Source: Cyrtodaria siliqua
Taxonomy: Eukaryota; Mollusca; Bivalvia; Adapedonta; Hiatellidae
Direction: 5' to 3'
DNA length: 64,000 nt
Assembly: GCA_037043455.1 (NCBI GenBank)
Contig: JAWPHD010000139.1
Span: forward strand, 310,001 to 374,000
Part shown: piece after piece, positions 31,862 through 43,701 of the stretch
How the letters are laid out: each line of letters begins with the position of its first letter
Position numbering within the stretch: the first letter of the stretch is position 1
The notes under the pieces: model-generated
Databases searched by the model: none
Told to the model about the DNA's origin: nothing
The model's input: only the letters and a program-made list of their open reading frames with translations
Translations under genes and position numbers: made by a program

Positions 31862-32372
31862 TAAAACCCATATGCATCAGTTGTAATTCCATCTTCTCGA
31901 ATGTATCTTTTAGTGTAAAATGGTGACAGTGTTACTTTGTTTACTGTTATGCCATATATTTGATGCTTTTTCGATCGTATCATATTCATTTCATGGATGT
32001 ATTTTTTCTTCTTAAACAATGCATCCTTGTAGTTCTCAAAGTTGATATGTTTTTGGATTACATATTTTTTTACTCCCTTTGCTTTCTTAATAATCTGCTC
32101 ATCCGCTCTCAAAATAGAATATAGCTTGGGTCTTAATCCAATATACTCAACTATAGGAACACCAACACATTCATCATTCATTTTACCTAATACTTTTTTG
32201 TTTGTATCATCGTGCATTGGGTGATTTTGAGGATAATCACTAAGATCATACTCATCTTTCATTTTAACCATGTCTTTGTATGCGTCTTCCGTTTTGATGT
32301 CTACCAGTAGGCTGTCAGTGTCTGTGTATAATAAAGTACAGCCAGCTCCGTACCTTTTCTTCAGGGTATTAC
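31849..32372 (-). pseudogene. POLB: DNA polymerase B, C-terminal part (left of LTR insertion)
   Basis: It contains palm motif C YTDTDSLL, then KKVLGKMNDE and 'YIGLRPKLYS', and the terminal 'VNKVTLSPFYTKRYIREDG'. These are features of Polinton protein-primed polymerases. The open frame runs further right to 32475, but the last ~34 codons there are LTR sequence, so the apparent ORF is a polymerase/LTR chimera. The rest of the gene lies at 40319-43701. Confidence 0.85.
32368..32372. repeat. LTR-element target duplication, left (ATTAC)
   Basis: ATTAC lies directly before TGTCAC of the 5' LTR and again at 40314-40318 after the 3' LTR. Confidence 0.85.
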
Positions 32373-33921
32373 TGTCACAAAATGTCACGGGTAGAGCGTA
32401 CTGGTCGTATATAGCTCTTGTATCGGTTACACCCAAAATCCATTGTTCGAGTTGAAACAATTTCACAATATTCATGATCTATTTATGTAACACGTAAAAG
32501 CGTGCACATTTTAAGTGGCCACCAGAGAGGCCTGTCTTAAGTTTAGTTTTGTGCTAATGCATGTAAAAGTATAGGTATATTCTCCTTAAACGGCAAAATT
32601 GTATAAGGGGCCTCTCGTGTAGATTCAATACTGTAGATTTAGCCACGTTTGTCACGGACTGAACGGGGGAAATAATGATTTGGGCGTTATGTTTGCTATA
32701 AAACCCATTGTCTTCTAGCTCTCGCCGGGATCATCGATAGTACTTTGTTGGAACAGAGATTGGACGGCAAAATTCATAGGCAACATGTGGTTAGTAATTT
32801 TATTAAACTTTTATCGTACATTTGTATTCAGTGGGCGGCGCCATCTTGTTTGGCGGTTACGACATCCGGTTAGCATTGATGTTTCTCAAACATAACTTTA
32901 GACTAGCATATGATTTTGAAGTTACTTTATTAGATGTAATTATTGTAATTGATCATTAATTGTAAAACAATATTAATTTGATAACAGTGGATAATAGGTG
33001 CATTAGTTAACGTTGGCGTATAACTCAGTGATTGTAATACACGATTGTTAACATTAGTTAACAATAAGATGAGTGACAAGAATAAATGCGTGCATGCATA
33101 ACTCAGTGAGTGTAATATACGAGTAATTTGATCATGTTTATATTACATGTATTAGGGGCATTGATTAACAGCGACGTACATAGCGTATACATGGCGTTGT
33201 AGAATATGTATACATTGCTACTCATCATTAGTACAGCTTACATATATTGATTGAATAATGATTTGTTTGTGTAATGGTAATTATGCAAGATTGTTATGTT
33301 TGTCAACCGACATCTAAAACGTATGTATAATTACAGCCTAAGCCATCCAGGATATAAGCCATCCAGGGTTGGAGTAAGCCATCTAGGTTTGGATATCCAG
33401 GAGTGGAGCTAAGCTTCCACGAATAACGTTTACAAGCGGTGGAGACGGTCCCAGTACCTGCGCAGCCAGGTTTTACTAACGACAACCCCCGGGACACAAG
33501 GTGGGCCCGTTACAAATCCTCACTGGAGGAATATTACTCACAATCTCAGTGGAGGTTAACTATCATTGCATCGCGTCATCAACCCTTACAGAAGGCATTT
33601 GATGACAATCATCCATTGAATTCTCGCATCATCATCTTCATGAGCTCTCGCGCATCACAGTTATCGCGCTAGATCACCATTGTTATAGCTTTAACAACAC
33701 TTTAGTGTCTTAGACATTCAGTATTTATAGCAATACTAAGAACGTCTTAAACGTTCAGGAGAACATTCTTTTCATAGTTCAATTGTGTATTCGCTTGTTT
33801 TTTTTAGATAATTGTATATATATTAAACATATTTTAAAAGTTGCATTAAACTTATGTAAATGCATTCACCGTCATTGATTCTTTCCTGAGTTAGCCCAAC
33901 CAATAAGGTCATCCTGTGACA
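32373..33921 (+). repeat. 5' LTR
   Basis: TGTCACAAAATGTCAC ... CATCCTGTGACA, 1549 bp; differs from the 3' LTR at scattered positions (for example near 32490, 32540 and 33276). Confidence 0.9.
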
Positions 33922-33945
33922 ACTGGTTTTCAGAGTAGTGGGATG
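33922..33945 (+). promoter_or_regulatory. putative primer binding site
   Basis: TGGTTTTCAGAGTAGTGGGA starts two bases after the 5' LTR, where a tRNA 3'-end complement (TGG...) is expected. The tRNA was not identified. Confidence 0.4.
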
Positions 33946-34591
33946 TTGGGCGACTACGGAGGGAAAGAATCAATAAGTGATCTTTAGTATGATATACTAA
34001 ATCTCTACTTATTATTTTAGAATGGTGTACCACCCTGTGATCCATCAAGGCGACTGTCGACGATCACGGCCACAGCTTGGAAGACAAGTCAAGACACGAC
34101 AAGGGTAGGGTGAGTCCAAACTGTTGTTTTGTCCGTTCTTTCCTTGGCGCGAGGTCGCAGTGGTCTACACGAGTGGGTCTGAGGCACTTTTGCTCAATAA
34201 TTTGGGTGTTTGTTTTTACCTCCATTGATATACACATAGTATCCAATTAGGTTGGCGAACAAGACGTTCTACTCATGTTGTGACACTCGAGTATACTTTT
34301 ATTAATGGGAGAAGTAAGTATACATGTACATGTTATACACATTTCGATGATTGTTTAAGGTTTATGTCCAATATCAAATTAAGATATTTTATGTAGTGTA
34401 TATGTTTTGTGGAAGCTAGATACTATCTATACATAACCGTTAGTAGTTAACGTTAGTACAAATGTGTATGTAACTTGTCCGATGATGATGCCCAGGTATT
34501 TACTGAGGACACAGTGACTTACCATTAGTAGTTAGTTGAGTAGAATTATTAGTGACGTGTGTATTGTAATTATTGTAGTGTGTAGTTCACA

Positions 34592-36481
34592 ATGTCTATA
34601 ACCATGACGTCCATAAAGGATCTTACGGAAATGGGTAAGGAGTTAGGGTATGCTGAAGAGGAGCTTAGAACCTTTGTTAAAGACGAACAGGCTAGGGAAA
34701 GGGAATTTAGACTAAAGGAAAGAGAATAAGAGAAAGATAGGCTAGAATTCGAAAGTAGGTTAGCTAAAGAGAAGCTAGATGCTGATAAAGAGAAGCTAGA
34801 ATTAGAAGGTAGATTAGCTAAAGAGAAGCGAGATGATGATAAAGAGAAGCTAGATGCTGATAAAGAGAAGCTAGAATTAGAAGGTAGATTAGCTAAAGAG
34901 AAGCGAGATGATGATAAAGAGAAGGTAGAATTAGAAAGTAGAATAGTAAAGGAGAAGCAAGAGTTAGAACATGAGAGGTTCGAAACAGATGGTAGACTAG
35001 CTAAGGCTAAGATGATAATGGAAAGGGAGCAAAAAGAATTTGAGCATAAGTTAGCTTTAGAGTTGGAAGCAGCTAAGACACATAGTAAGGAAAGTAAAAC
35101 TGAAGGGAAAGATAGTTATTCTGGGAAGGTAAAAGGTTCGAAGTTACCATACTTTGATGCTGACAAAGATAACATGGACAGTTACTTGTTACGGTTCGAA
35201 CGTTATGCTGAGTTACAGGAATGGACCAAAGATAAGTGGGCAGTTCATTTAAGTGCGTTATTGAGAGGCAAGGCCTTAGATGTATTTTCTAGATTACCTA
35301 GTGTAGATGCTCTTGACTATGACAAGTTAAAGGATGCTCTTTTAAAGAGATTTGAGTTAACTGAAGAAGGTTTTAGAAAGCGGTTTAGAGCTTGTTTGCC
35401 TGAGAAAGGCGAGTCATTTATTCAGTTTATTAGTAGGTCTAGGAATTACTTAGATAGGTGGTTAGAGTTAGGGAAGGTAGCGCAGACTTATCAGGGCCTT
35501 ATAGATTTCTGGTTGCGGGACCAGCTATTCAATGTTTGTAGTAGAGATCTGTTCTTATTTCTTAAAGAAAGACAACTAACTAGTGTAAATGAAATGGCAC
35601 CTCAAGCAGATCAGTTTGCCGAGGCCAGAGGTGGAGCTCATAATGTAGTGTCGAAAGACAGAACTTTTAGAGATAGGCAAGGGGACGATCATAAACAGAA
35701 AGGCCAGAGTGGAAACTATAGAGGTGGAGGTAGTTCGATGGGTGCTCGAGGAGGTAGCAATAGTGGTAATATAGGTAGACCTTTTATTCGTTGTCGTCAC
35801 TGTAATGGGAATCATGCTTCACATGAGTGTAGGAAAGCGGTGAAAGTGTCCGCTGTCGTAGACAACTTTAGTGACAATAGTAGAGTGGACAACAATGTAG
35901 GGAATCAGAACCAAGGTTTTAACAACCCATGGAATTTCGGTAGAAGTAGAGGTGGTCAAAACCGAGGTAGAGGTAGAGGCAGAGGTAGTAATAGTCCGGT
36001 TATTAAAACCGAGAGTAGTAGCTGTTGTGTTAAATCGGATGGTGTAATGGCGAAGATCGGAACATGTCTCTTTCCGTATGCAAATCTTCCAACAGCAGAT
36101 GGTAGAGTGAATGGCACGGACGTAATTGTAATGAGGGATACGGGTTGTACAGGTGTGGTAGTTAGGCGTAGTTTAGTTACGGATGACCAGTTGGTAGGTT
36201 AACAGTCACCGTGTATGTTGTTAAATAAGTCGGTAGAGCACGTGCCAATAGCGAGAATAGATGTAGAAACACATTTCTTTAAAGGGACTACAGAGGCACT
36301 ATGTATGGATGACCCGATGTATGATTTAACGATAGGGAACATAGAAGGTTCAGCACTTCCGTTAATGTCCGATTTTAGAAGTAGCATAAGTAATGCCGTA
36401 GAGACTAGAGGGCAGGTTCAGAAGCAAGCTCAGGCTTATAGAAAGATAAAAGGTTCCTGCAGCCGTAGGAGACATATCTAA
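34592..36481 (+). pseudogene. gag: gag-protease region of the Gmr1-like element
   Basis: From ATG 34592 the frame meets TAA at 34727, is open again in phase to TAA at 36200, and then to 36481. A long charged coiled coil with internal repeats (AKEKRDDDKEK) comes first. A capsid-like region follows (FDADKDNMDSYLLRFERYAE), then a zinc knuckle (CRHCNGNHASHEC), an RG-rich stretch and an aspartic protease motif (MRDTGCTGVVV). After 36460 a frameshift separates it from integrase. Confidence 0.7.
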
Positions 36482-37608
36482 AGCGGAGTTTATAGAAGCA
36501 CAAACTCAAGACGAGTCATTAGGTCCTTGTAAGGTGAAGGCCAAGGATGGTGTAGTGAAGAAGTGTAAAGGGTCCGGTAGTTGTAAGTTTGTACATAAGA
36601 ATAGGTTATTGTACAGAGAATTTGAAGATAGTGGTAGTAGACAGTTTCACCAATTAGTGGTACCTACCCAGTATAGAACGACAGTGCTTAAGGTAGATCA
36701 TGAGTCGATTATGGGAGGTCATTTAGGCGTAAAGAAAACGTCAGATAGAGTATTGGCAGAATTTTATTGGCCAGGCGTTAGTGGAGATGTAACCAGGTAT
36801 TGTAGGTCCTGCGATGTATGCCAAAGGACAGTACCAAAAGGTCGAGTGACCAAAGTACATTTAGGTCAGATGCCACTGATAGATACACCATTTAAGCGGG
36901 TAGCCGTAGACATAGTTGGACCAATTTTTCCAGTGTCGGATAGGAAAAATAGGTACATTTTAACCATGGTAGACTATGCAACTAGGTATCCGGAGGCAGT
37001 AGCATTGCCCTCAATTGAAACTGAGAGAGTAGCTGAGGCATTAGTTGATATGTTCAGTAGGCTAGGTGTACCAGAGGAAATGCTGACTGATTGTGGGTCA
37101 CAGTTTACGTCAGAACTTATGGCTGAAGTAAGCAGGTTATTGTCTTTGCGTCAAATCATGACAACACCATATCACCCTATGTGTAACGGGTTAGTCGAAC
37201 GATTTAACGGGACGTTAAAGCAAATGTTACGGCGTATGTGTACCGAGAGACCCAAAGATTGGGACAAGTACCTCAATGCTTTATTGTTTGCATTTAGAGA
37301 GGTTCCACAAGAGAGTTTAGGATTTTCTCCGTTTGAGTTATTATACGGTAGGTCAGTTAGAGGTCCCATGAGGATTCTTAGAGAGATGTGGGCAGGTGAA
37401 GTAGATAGTGATGAGGTTAAGACTACATATCAGTATGTTTTAGATCTGAAGGAGAAACTAGAGGAGACTTGTAAGATAGCTCAAAGTCAGTTAGTTAAGG
37501 CAAGTACCAAGTATAAACGGTACTATGACCAGAAAGCTAGAACTAGGAAGTTTAAGATAGATGACCAGGTGCTACTGTTATTCCCGACCGACAATAACAA
37601 GTTGTTGT
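36482..37608 (+). pseudogene. integrase of the Gmr1-like element
   Basis: Zinc-binding H-x3-4-H ... C-x2-C (HESIMGGHLGV ... CRSCDVCQ) near the start. Catalytic residues lie in 'VAVDIVGP', 'LTDCGSQF' and 'NGLVERFNG'. The open frame 36534-37610 covers the core. The C-terminal domain is cut by the hairpin element at 37644-37869 and resumes after it in a different phase (QWKGPFYVRGIV). Confidence 0.8.
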
Positions 37609-37643
37609 AGCATGGTCACAGACAATTCTCTTTGTTCAGACAC

Positions 37644-37869
37644 AGGTGTAAATCGTTTAATTGAAAATAAGACCTGTCAGAATAACTGTGAGAATAACAG
37701 TGAGAATAACAGTTGGAATAACTGAAATAGAGCTGAAATTGACATGCTACAAAACAAATAGAGTATGGTTTCATCTCGTTGATTAATTTAAACACCTCGA
37801 TGGGCTACGCCCATCTCGATGTTTAAATGAACCAACTCAATGAAACCATACTCTATCTATTACTTATTA
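37644..37869 (+). mobile_element. hairpin MITE-like element, copy 2
   Basis: It shares start, hairpin arms and end with 7116-7344. It lies between the 'LLLFPTDNNK' and 'QWKGPF' parts of integrase. The duplicated target could not be fixed exactly. Confidence 0.7.
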
Positions 37870-38445
37870 CAATGGAAAGGTCCGTTTTACGTTAGAGGGA
37901 TAGTGAACACTATGGATTACCGTATAGAGATAAACGGAAAGTTAAAGACCTTTCATGCGAATATGCTGAAAGAGTATATCAGTAGAACCAATAATGTGCA
38001 ACAAGGGGTGTTATCCGTATTTAATGTTGCAGGTATTGAGGATAGTGAGGAAGACAGTAGTGAGGACACAAGTCCAACATATTCTCCCACTAGTGTAGAT
38101 AAGGAGACAGCAGCCGATGTAGACATATCGGGCATGCTTAGTGTAGCAGAGAAACGAGAGATAAGTCGTTTAGACTCTGAGTGTAGTACTGTTCGGTCCG
38201 ATAAGTCGAGACCAACAGATGTAGTGCAGTGTAGCTTTAAGCACACTTTAGCAAAGCCAATTAGGGAAACGAGAAACCCTACTCCATTTTGCAAACAGTA
38301 TACTGGTAATGCGATGGGTCCGATGTGTAAAGTTGGAGTTCTGGTAGTGGCAGGAAGTAGTGTTATTAGTAACAGTAGAGTCGGTGTAATAGACCGAGGA
38401 AAGCACACTATTGGGGCAGACTATTTAAGTCGCCGCACATAATGA
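37870..38445 (+). pseudogene. integrase tail plus remnant of RT/RNase H
   Basis: The frame begins with the integrase C-terminal fold (QWKGPFYVRGIV; 'LKTFHANMLKEYISR') and runs through an acidic linker. It then has a segment like the start of RT ('CSFKHTLAKPIR') and ends 'GKHTIGADYLSRRT', the usual last residues of RNase H (..GADYLSR). The whole catalytic RT (no xxDD motif) and most of RNase H are missing, consistent with an internal deletion of about 2 kb. Confidence 0.6.
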
Positions 38446-38755
38446 CCGGTTTAATACAATAGTGTATTGCAGTGTATTGTACAATAGTAGTATATGTTAC
38501 GACAGGGTAGTGTACAATTGTAGAATAGTGTTGAAATTGTAATTACATATTATAGTTAAGTTATAACTGTAGTGGACGTTTTCCGGAAGACGGTCGTTGT
38601 ACTGGCATCCCTCGGTAGTAATATTTATATACTCAAGCGAATGAGCGATCAGCTTGTACGTTTTGTCGCTCATTTGCTCAGAAGAATTAATAGTTTCTTA
38701 ACGTGTAAATATTAATCATCATTTTGTTGAATTTTAAAAGTGTAGCACTTTTTTT

Positions 38756-38769
38756 AAGTGGGGAGATGT
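38756..38769 (+). promoter_or_regulatory. polypurine tract
   Basis: AAGTGGGGAGATGT immediately precedes the 3' LTR. Confidence 0.6.
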
Positions 38770-40313
38770 TGTCACAAAATGTCACGGGTAGAGCGTACTG
38801 GTCGTATATAGCTCTTGTATCGGTTACACCCAAAATCCATTGTTCGAGTTGAAACAATTTCACAATATTCATGATCTATTCATGTAACACGTAAAAGCGT
38901 GCACATTTTAAGTGGCCACCAGAGAGGCCGTGTCATAAGTTTAGTTTTGTGCTAATGCATGTAAACGTATAGGTATATTCTCCTTAAACGGCAAAATTGT
39001 ATAAGGGGCCTCTCGTGTAGATTCAATACTGTAGATTTAGCCACGTTTGTCACGGACTGAACGGGGGAAATAATGATTTGGGCGTAATGTTTGCTATAAA
39101 ACCCATTTTCTTTTAGCTCTCGCCGGGATCATCGATAGTACTTTGTTGGAACAGAGATTGGACGGCAAAATGCATAGGCAACATGTGGTTAGTAATTTTA
39201 TAAAACTTTTATCGTACATTTGTATTCAGTGGGCGGCGCCATCTTGTTTGGCGGTTACGACATCCGGTTAGCATTGATGTTTCTCAAACATAACTTTAGA
39301 CTAGCATATGATTTTGAAGTTACTTTATTAGATGTAATTATTGTAATTGATCATTAATTGTAAAACAATATTAATTTGATAACAGTGGATAATAGGTGCA
39401 TTAGTTAACGTTGGCGTATAACTCAGTGATTGTAATACACGATTGTTAACATTAGTTAACAATAAGATGAGTGACAAGAATAAATGCGTGCATGCATAAC
39501 TCAGTGAGTGTAATATACGAGTAATTTGATCATGTTTATATTACATGTATTAGGGGCATTGATTAACAGCGACGTACATAGCGTATACATGGCGTTGTAG
39601 AATATGTATACATTGCTACTCATCATTAGTACAGCTTACATATATTGATTGAATAATGATTTGTTTTGGTAATTATGCAAGATTGTTATGTTTGTCAACC
39701 GACATCTAAAACGTATGTATAATTACAGCCTAAGCCATCCAGGATATAAGCCATCCAGGGATGGAGTAAGCCATCTAGGTTTGGATATCCAGGAGTGGAG
39801 CTAAGCTTCCACGAATAACGTTTACAAGCGGTGGAGACGGTCCCCGTACCTGCGCAGCCAGGTTTTACTAACGACAACCCCCGGGACACAAGGTGGGCCC
39901 GTTACCAATCCTCACTGGAGGAATATAACTCACAATCTCAGTGGAGGTTAACTATCATTGCATCGCGTCATCAACCCTTACAGAAGGCATTTGATGACAA
40001 TCATCCATTGAATTCGCGCATCATCATCTTCATGAGCTCTCGCGCATCACAGTTATCGCGCTAGATCAACATTGTTATAGCTTTAACAACACATTAGTGT
40101 CTTAGACATTCAGTATTTATAGCAGTACTAAGAACGTCTTAAACGTTCAGGAGAACATTCTTTTCAAAGTTCATTTGTGTATTCGCTTGTTTTTTTTAGA
40201 TAATTGTATATATATTAAACATATTTTAAAAGTTGCATTAAACTTATGTAAATGCATTCACCGTCATTGATTCTTTCCTGAGTTAGCCATACCACTAAGG
40301 ACATCCTGTGACA
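38770..40313 (+). repeat. 3' LTR
   Basis: 1544 bp, same ends as the 5' LTR, followed by the ATTAC target duplication. Confidence 0.9.
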
Positions 40314-40318
40314 ATTAC

Positions 40319-40819
40319 AGTACCAGTCATACATCATGTACTTTGATAAATCCAAGACTGCCATCCCAACATAAATTGGTTTGTTTAATGTTAATTTCGT
40401 TTTGTTTACATGTTAAGCCGACAATTCATCTGAAAATGTTATCCGCCTGTTATCTTTTCATTTTCAGAGCTGTCAGTTTTGACTAGTTTTATATCAGTTC
40501 GCTTGCGTATATTTTCCATTGTTTTGCCAAACACAGAGTTGTTCATAAGTTTGTAAAAATCTTTTTCAAAGGTTGATTTAGCTTTTTTCCTAAGTTCTGT
40601 GTTTAGGTTTATGTATGATGCCATCCATGGTTTTTCATTGAATTCTAATACTCTGTGGATTTTTGTTAATTTCATGCCTAATGATAAATACAACTCTAAA
40701 TTTTTGTAATGTAACACATATTTTTCTTTGTCCATAAGATTGGGGACTAGTTGTTCTGTCATAACGTTTTTTTCTAACAGATCTGTCTGGTATTCAGATA
40801 ACCATACTTTTTTCACTGC
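40319..40819 (-). pseudogene. POLB: DNA polymerase B, palm B region
   Basis: The frame 40439-40816 contains '[11 protein letters not shown]' and the motif B block '[18 protein letters not shown]'. Beyond 40438 a frame break follows, then coding resembling 'GWQSWIYQS' towards the LTR junction. TAA at 40817-40819 separates it, in phase, from the exonuclease/palm A part to the right. Confidence 0.8.
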
Positions 40820-42225
40820 TTATGTTTCCGGTGCAAGTGGATAATCATTGTGAGATTCATGGAGTTCTTTGTGATATTCCAAATCCACTTCTAGAAAATA
40901 TCCTTTTCCTTCTGTTGGCTTTGGCAACGTTTCTGTTTCCAACCAGTTAAAGCCAGAATATGGAAGTGGCTGACTCATTGACCACCCATAAAGATTATTT
41001 GCATCATAATACATTAAAAAGTTGTTTTCCTCGTTAGGGTTATAATCAGCTACGTGTGGATTGTTTGCTTTGGCATATCGTTTTGATACCATACTAATTC
41101 CACCACGCATACCTTTTTCTACAAACAAGTGCTGGTCAATGTCCGTCAAAAGTTTTAAATCTATTTTAGAATGTTTAAGTAAAGCATCCCAAGATAATCC
41201 AGGTGCTGTGTCGTAATGCAAGGGATCGAGTTTATATGCCTTCATGCATGTTTTTCTGAACGTTTGGAATACATCAGCCAACAAAGTTACATCCGTTTTT
41301 AGATATACATCATGATAGTCTCCAAGAGTTTTACAGTTAAACTCTTTCCATATTTTTTGAGCATGCTCGTAATCTTCGGGACTTATACTTTCATCTGAGA
41401 GACTACTGTAAAACTTTTCTATAGGTGGTAATTGCGTTTCCTCAAATCTTTCCACACTGTCCATATATTCGTATGGATAAACCCCTTTTCGTAAAAGTAG
41501 ATCAGTTTTATCTGCAAACGTTTTTTTGGTGAGTCTGAAATCAGATTTGTCTGTTGCATCAACCAGCCTTTCTAAGGAAGATGCCATAAACTGAAAGCTA
41601 TCCAAGAATATAAGTTGTCCAACACTAAATGAAATATACTTTTCAGCGTTGTTTGAGATGCATGTAATACTACCTGTCATTTTGTGTATTTTTTGCATGA
41701 TGAGATGGCTATCATATCCTTTGAGGTTATGAAATACAACAGGGATGGTTGTTATACCTGGTTTTATTCTCAGTTTCAGGTTACAGTCTTTATGTGCTGC
41801 GCCTCTGTATTCACCTGTAAAATGACAAAATGACAGTGGTCTCTTACTTTACCGCTTCCAATTTCATTCTCACATATCCAACAGTGTGTAGCTTTTTAAT
41901 GATCTTTCTCATTTTGCCGCGTCATGATTAAGGGTTTTGGGTGATCAAATCTGTTATTAATGTTGTTTTTTTCACATTCTAAGTGATTTAAAAACTTTTC
42001 AACAACATCTTCACCTCTGTAAATAACAGGTTCTGTAGCTTTACCATCATATCTGACAACCTGGTATCCAAACCCGCAAGCTTCGTGTACATTTTGAATT
42101 TCAGATTTTTTTCCAAATTTAGTCGATTGCGGCTGGATTGTACTCTCAAAATCAGCATATATTACATAAGGCACATGCATCTGATTTTGATGATTTTTAA
42201 ATTGTATGTGACCTTCTTGCGGCAT
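40820..42225 (-). pseudogene. POLB: DNA polymerase B, exonuclease and palm A region
   Basis: Exo I 'VIYADFES', Exo II 'FHNLKGYDSHL', Exo III 'YLKTDVTLLADVF' and palm motif A 'YDANNLYGWSM' follow in order. Breaks: TAA at 41896-41898 just before 'KATHCWIC', and an 8-bp tandem duplication (aaaatgac twice, 41819-41834) shifting the frame. A C-x2-C...H-x-H-like 'THCWIC ... DHCHF' finger lies between Exo I and Exo II, as in other Polinton polymerases. Confidence 0.85.
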
Positions 42226-43701
42226 TTCTATTCTGCAAGATGTTTTGTTGATACCTTCACAGTATTCTCTGTGTTTGGTAAGTAGTCCTTTTCCAGAAAA
42301 TCCATGAAGGCAACGATCACAAAAGTAAGTTTGACCTTTATGTTTGTTTTGGTCACAGAGTAGTCTATTCAGATGTTAAATCCAACAATAGTGATATTTT
42401 GTTGTTTTTGTTGTTGTTGGTTTGTCGGGATAATCATCAGGGTTAGAGTTCTCATCTATGATTCCTTCTTCATTATTTGGATTATCAGGGTCATAGTTGT
42501 CATCTATGATTCCTTCTTCATTATTTGGATCATTCTCTGATTCTTCTTCAACCTCAACGTCTTCAGATATTAAAAGCAGATTAATTCGCTCAATATCTTT
42601 TGGTTGTTCTGATATTTTATACGGGAAAACATTTACTTTTTTACCTGATGTGGTGTACCCGTAAACATTAATAGCAAGATTGTTTTGTTTTTCTACTTTG
42701 GAAATTTGAGAAATTGGTGTAGGAAAGTCAATGCCCTTTTTCTTTAAGAACTCTATACTAGGATATTTTGACAACCTGTCGGTGTGATCTGCGGCTGGAT
42801 TTAAAGCAGAATTTATTGCATGGAACAAACATTGATCATCCTTATTTTTTACATTGATAATCGCTTTCTTATCAGCTACTGCTTTAGGTAAAGAAATATA
42901 TGAAGAACATTTTAACGGCTCGTACTTTGCAATATTTAAGTAAAGATCAACACATTGGTCAATTTCCAATCCTGATGCTGTGTTTGTAAATCTTTCTAAG
43001 CTCTGTGGTATGTTTGCGGATGCTTCATCGTAAAACTCATTTATTTTTTCAGAGTTTAAAATTGCATATTGGTTGCTGGATAATACTGCTGTGATGTATG
43101 TTTTGGTAGCACCATTATCTTTGAAGAGCTCTATAGTGAGACCTAATTGAAACTTTAATCCATTCATCTTTGTCAGCTCTTCGCTGATTTGTTCTGTAAT
43201 AATGGGTTTCTTATCATGTAATAGTTTTTGAGGGTCTTTGTATTGCTCAACAGACATCTTGTATGCTTTGAAATAACCACATCTTGGTTTGTCAACCAGA
43301 TTTAATTCTTCTTTAGATTTTCTATCATTAAGCTCTTTCAATTCATTTATAACATTCTCTCGTAATTTAGCATAATGTTTATCATATTTCTGCTTTTCTC
43401 GTTTACGTAGTTTTTTGTTACGTCGTCTCTTATGTAAATTTTCTAATGTTTGAGATTTAACCTCTGGAGTTTCCTTTGGAATAGATTTAACCTCTGGAGT
43501 TTCCTTTGAAAGAGCATCTAGCCCCATTCTAAGCTGATCATCATTAAGTCTTCCTTCCCGATGTAATTGTAAAATGTAGTTCGCGTTTTCCGTACTCATT
43601 TTTGAGGCTGGGATTGGTTTAACTCTTGGAGCTGGGATTGGAATTCTTGATTTATCTCGTGGTGCTAGAATTGGTTTTACACGTCTTACACTTTTCAACA
43701 C
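42226..43701 (-). pseudogene. POLB: DNA polymerase B, N-terminal extension
   Basis: A 441-codon open frame (first codon GTG, no ATG) with a proline-rich basic start, a charged linker, the 'DDQCLFHAINSALNP' block found before the exonuclease in Polinton polymerases, two copies of 'NNEEGIID', and an end at 'YHYCWI'. TAA at 42376-42378 replaces a codon just before an in-frame zinc finger (CDRCLHGFSG ... HREYC). The true start is unclear: the frame upstream overlaps the small ORF at 43695-43841, and a frameshift may join them. Confidence 0.75.

Larger units (their letters stand above)
32373..40313 (+). mobile_element. Gmr1-like Ty3/Gypsy LTR retrotransposon, defective, inside POLB
   Basis: 7.9 kb with LTRs of 1549 and 1544 bp starting TGTCAC and ending GTGACA, 5-bp target duplication, primer-binding-like site after the 5' LTR and purine tract before the 3' LTR. 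Coding order is gag, protease, integrase, then a remnant of RT/RNase H, with most of RT missing. Integrase before RT is the order reported for Gmr1-like elements. Premature stops, a frameshift, a hairpin insertion and the RT deletion make it non-autonomous. Confidence 0.85.

Noticed and set aside
32373..32475. The LTR appeared to carry part of the Polinton polymerase gene, suggesting gene capture by the retroelement.
   Set aside because: The shared sequence at 38770 starts exactly at TGTCAC, and the target duplication ATTAC shows that the LTR begins there. The apparent polymerase N-terminus is just LTR read in antisense.
33303..33672. ORFs of 64-77 codons on both strands, repeated at 39695-40064.
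   Set aside because: They lie in the LTRs, which explains the duplication; there is no coding signature.
24779..42378. Stop-codon reassignment or programmed readthrough, because most premature stops in the Polinton are TAA.
   Set aside because: Intact genes of the same element end in TAA, TGA and TAG, one premature stop is TAG, and a frameshift is also present. Ordinary decay in AT-rich DNA explains it.
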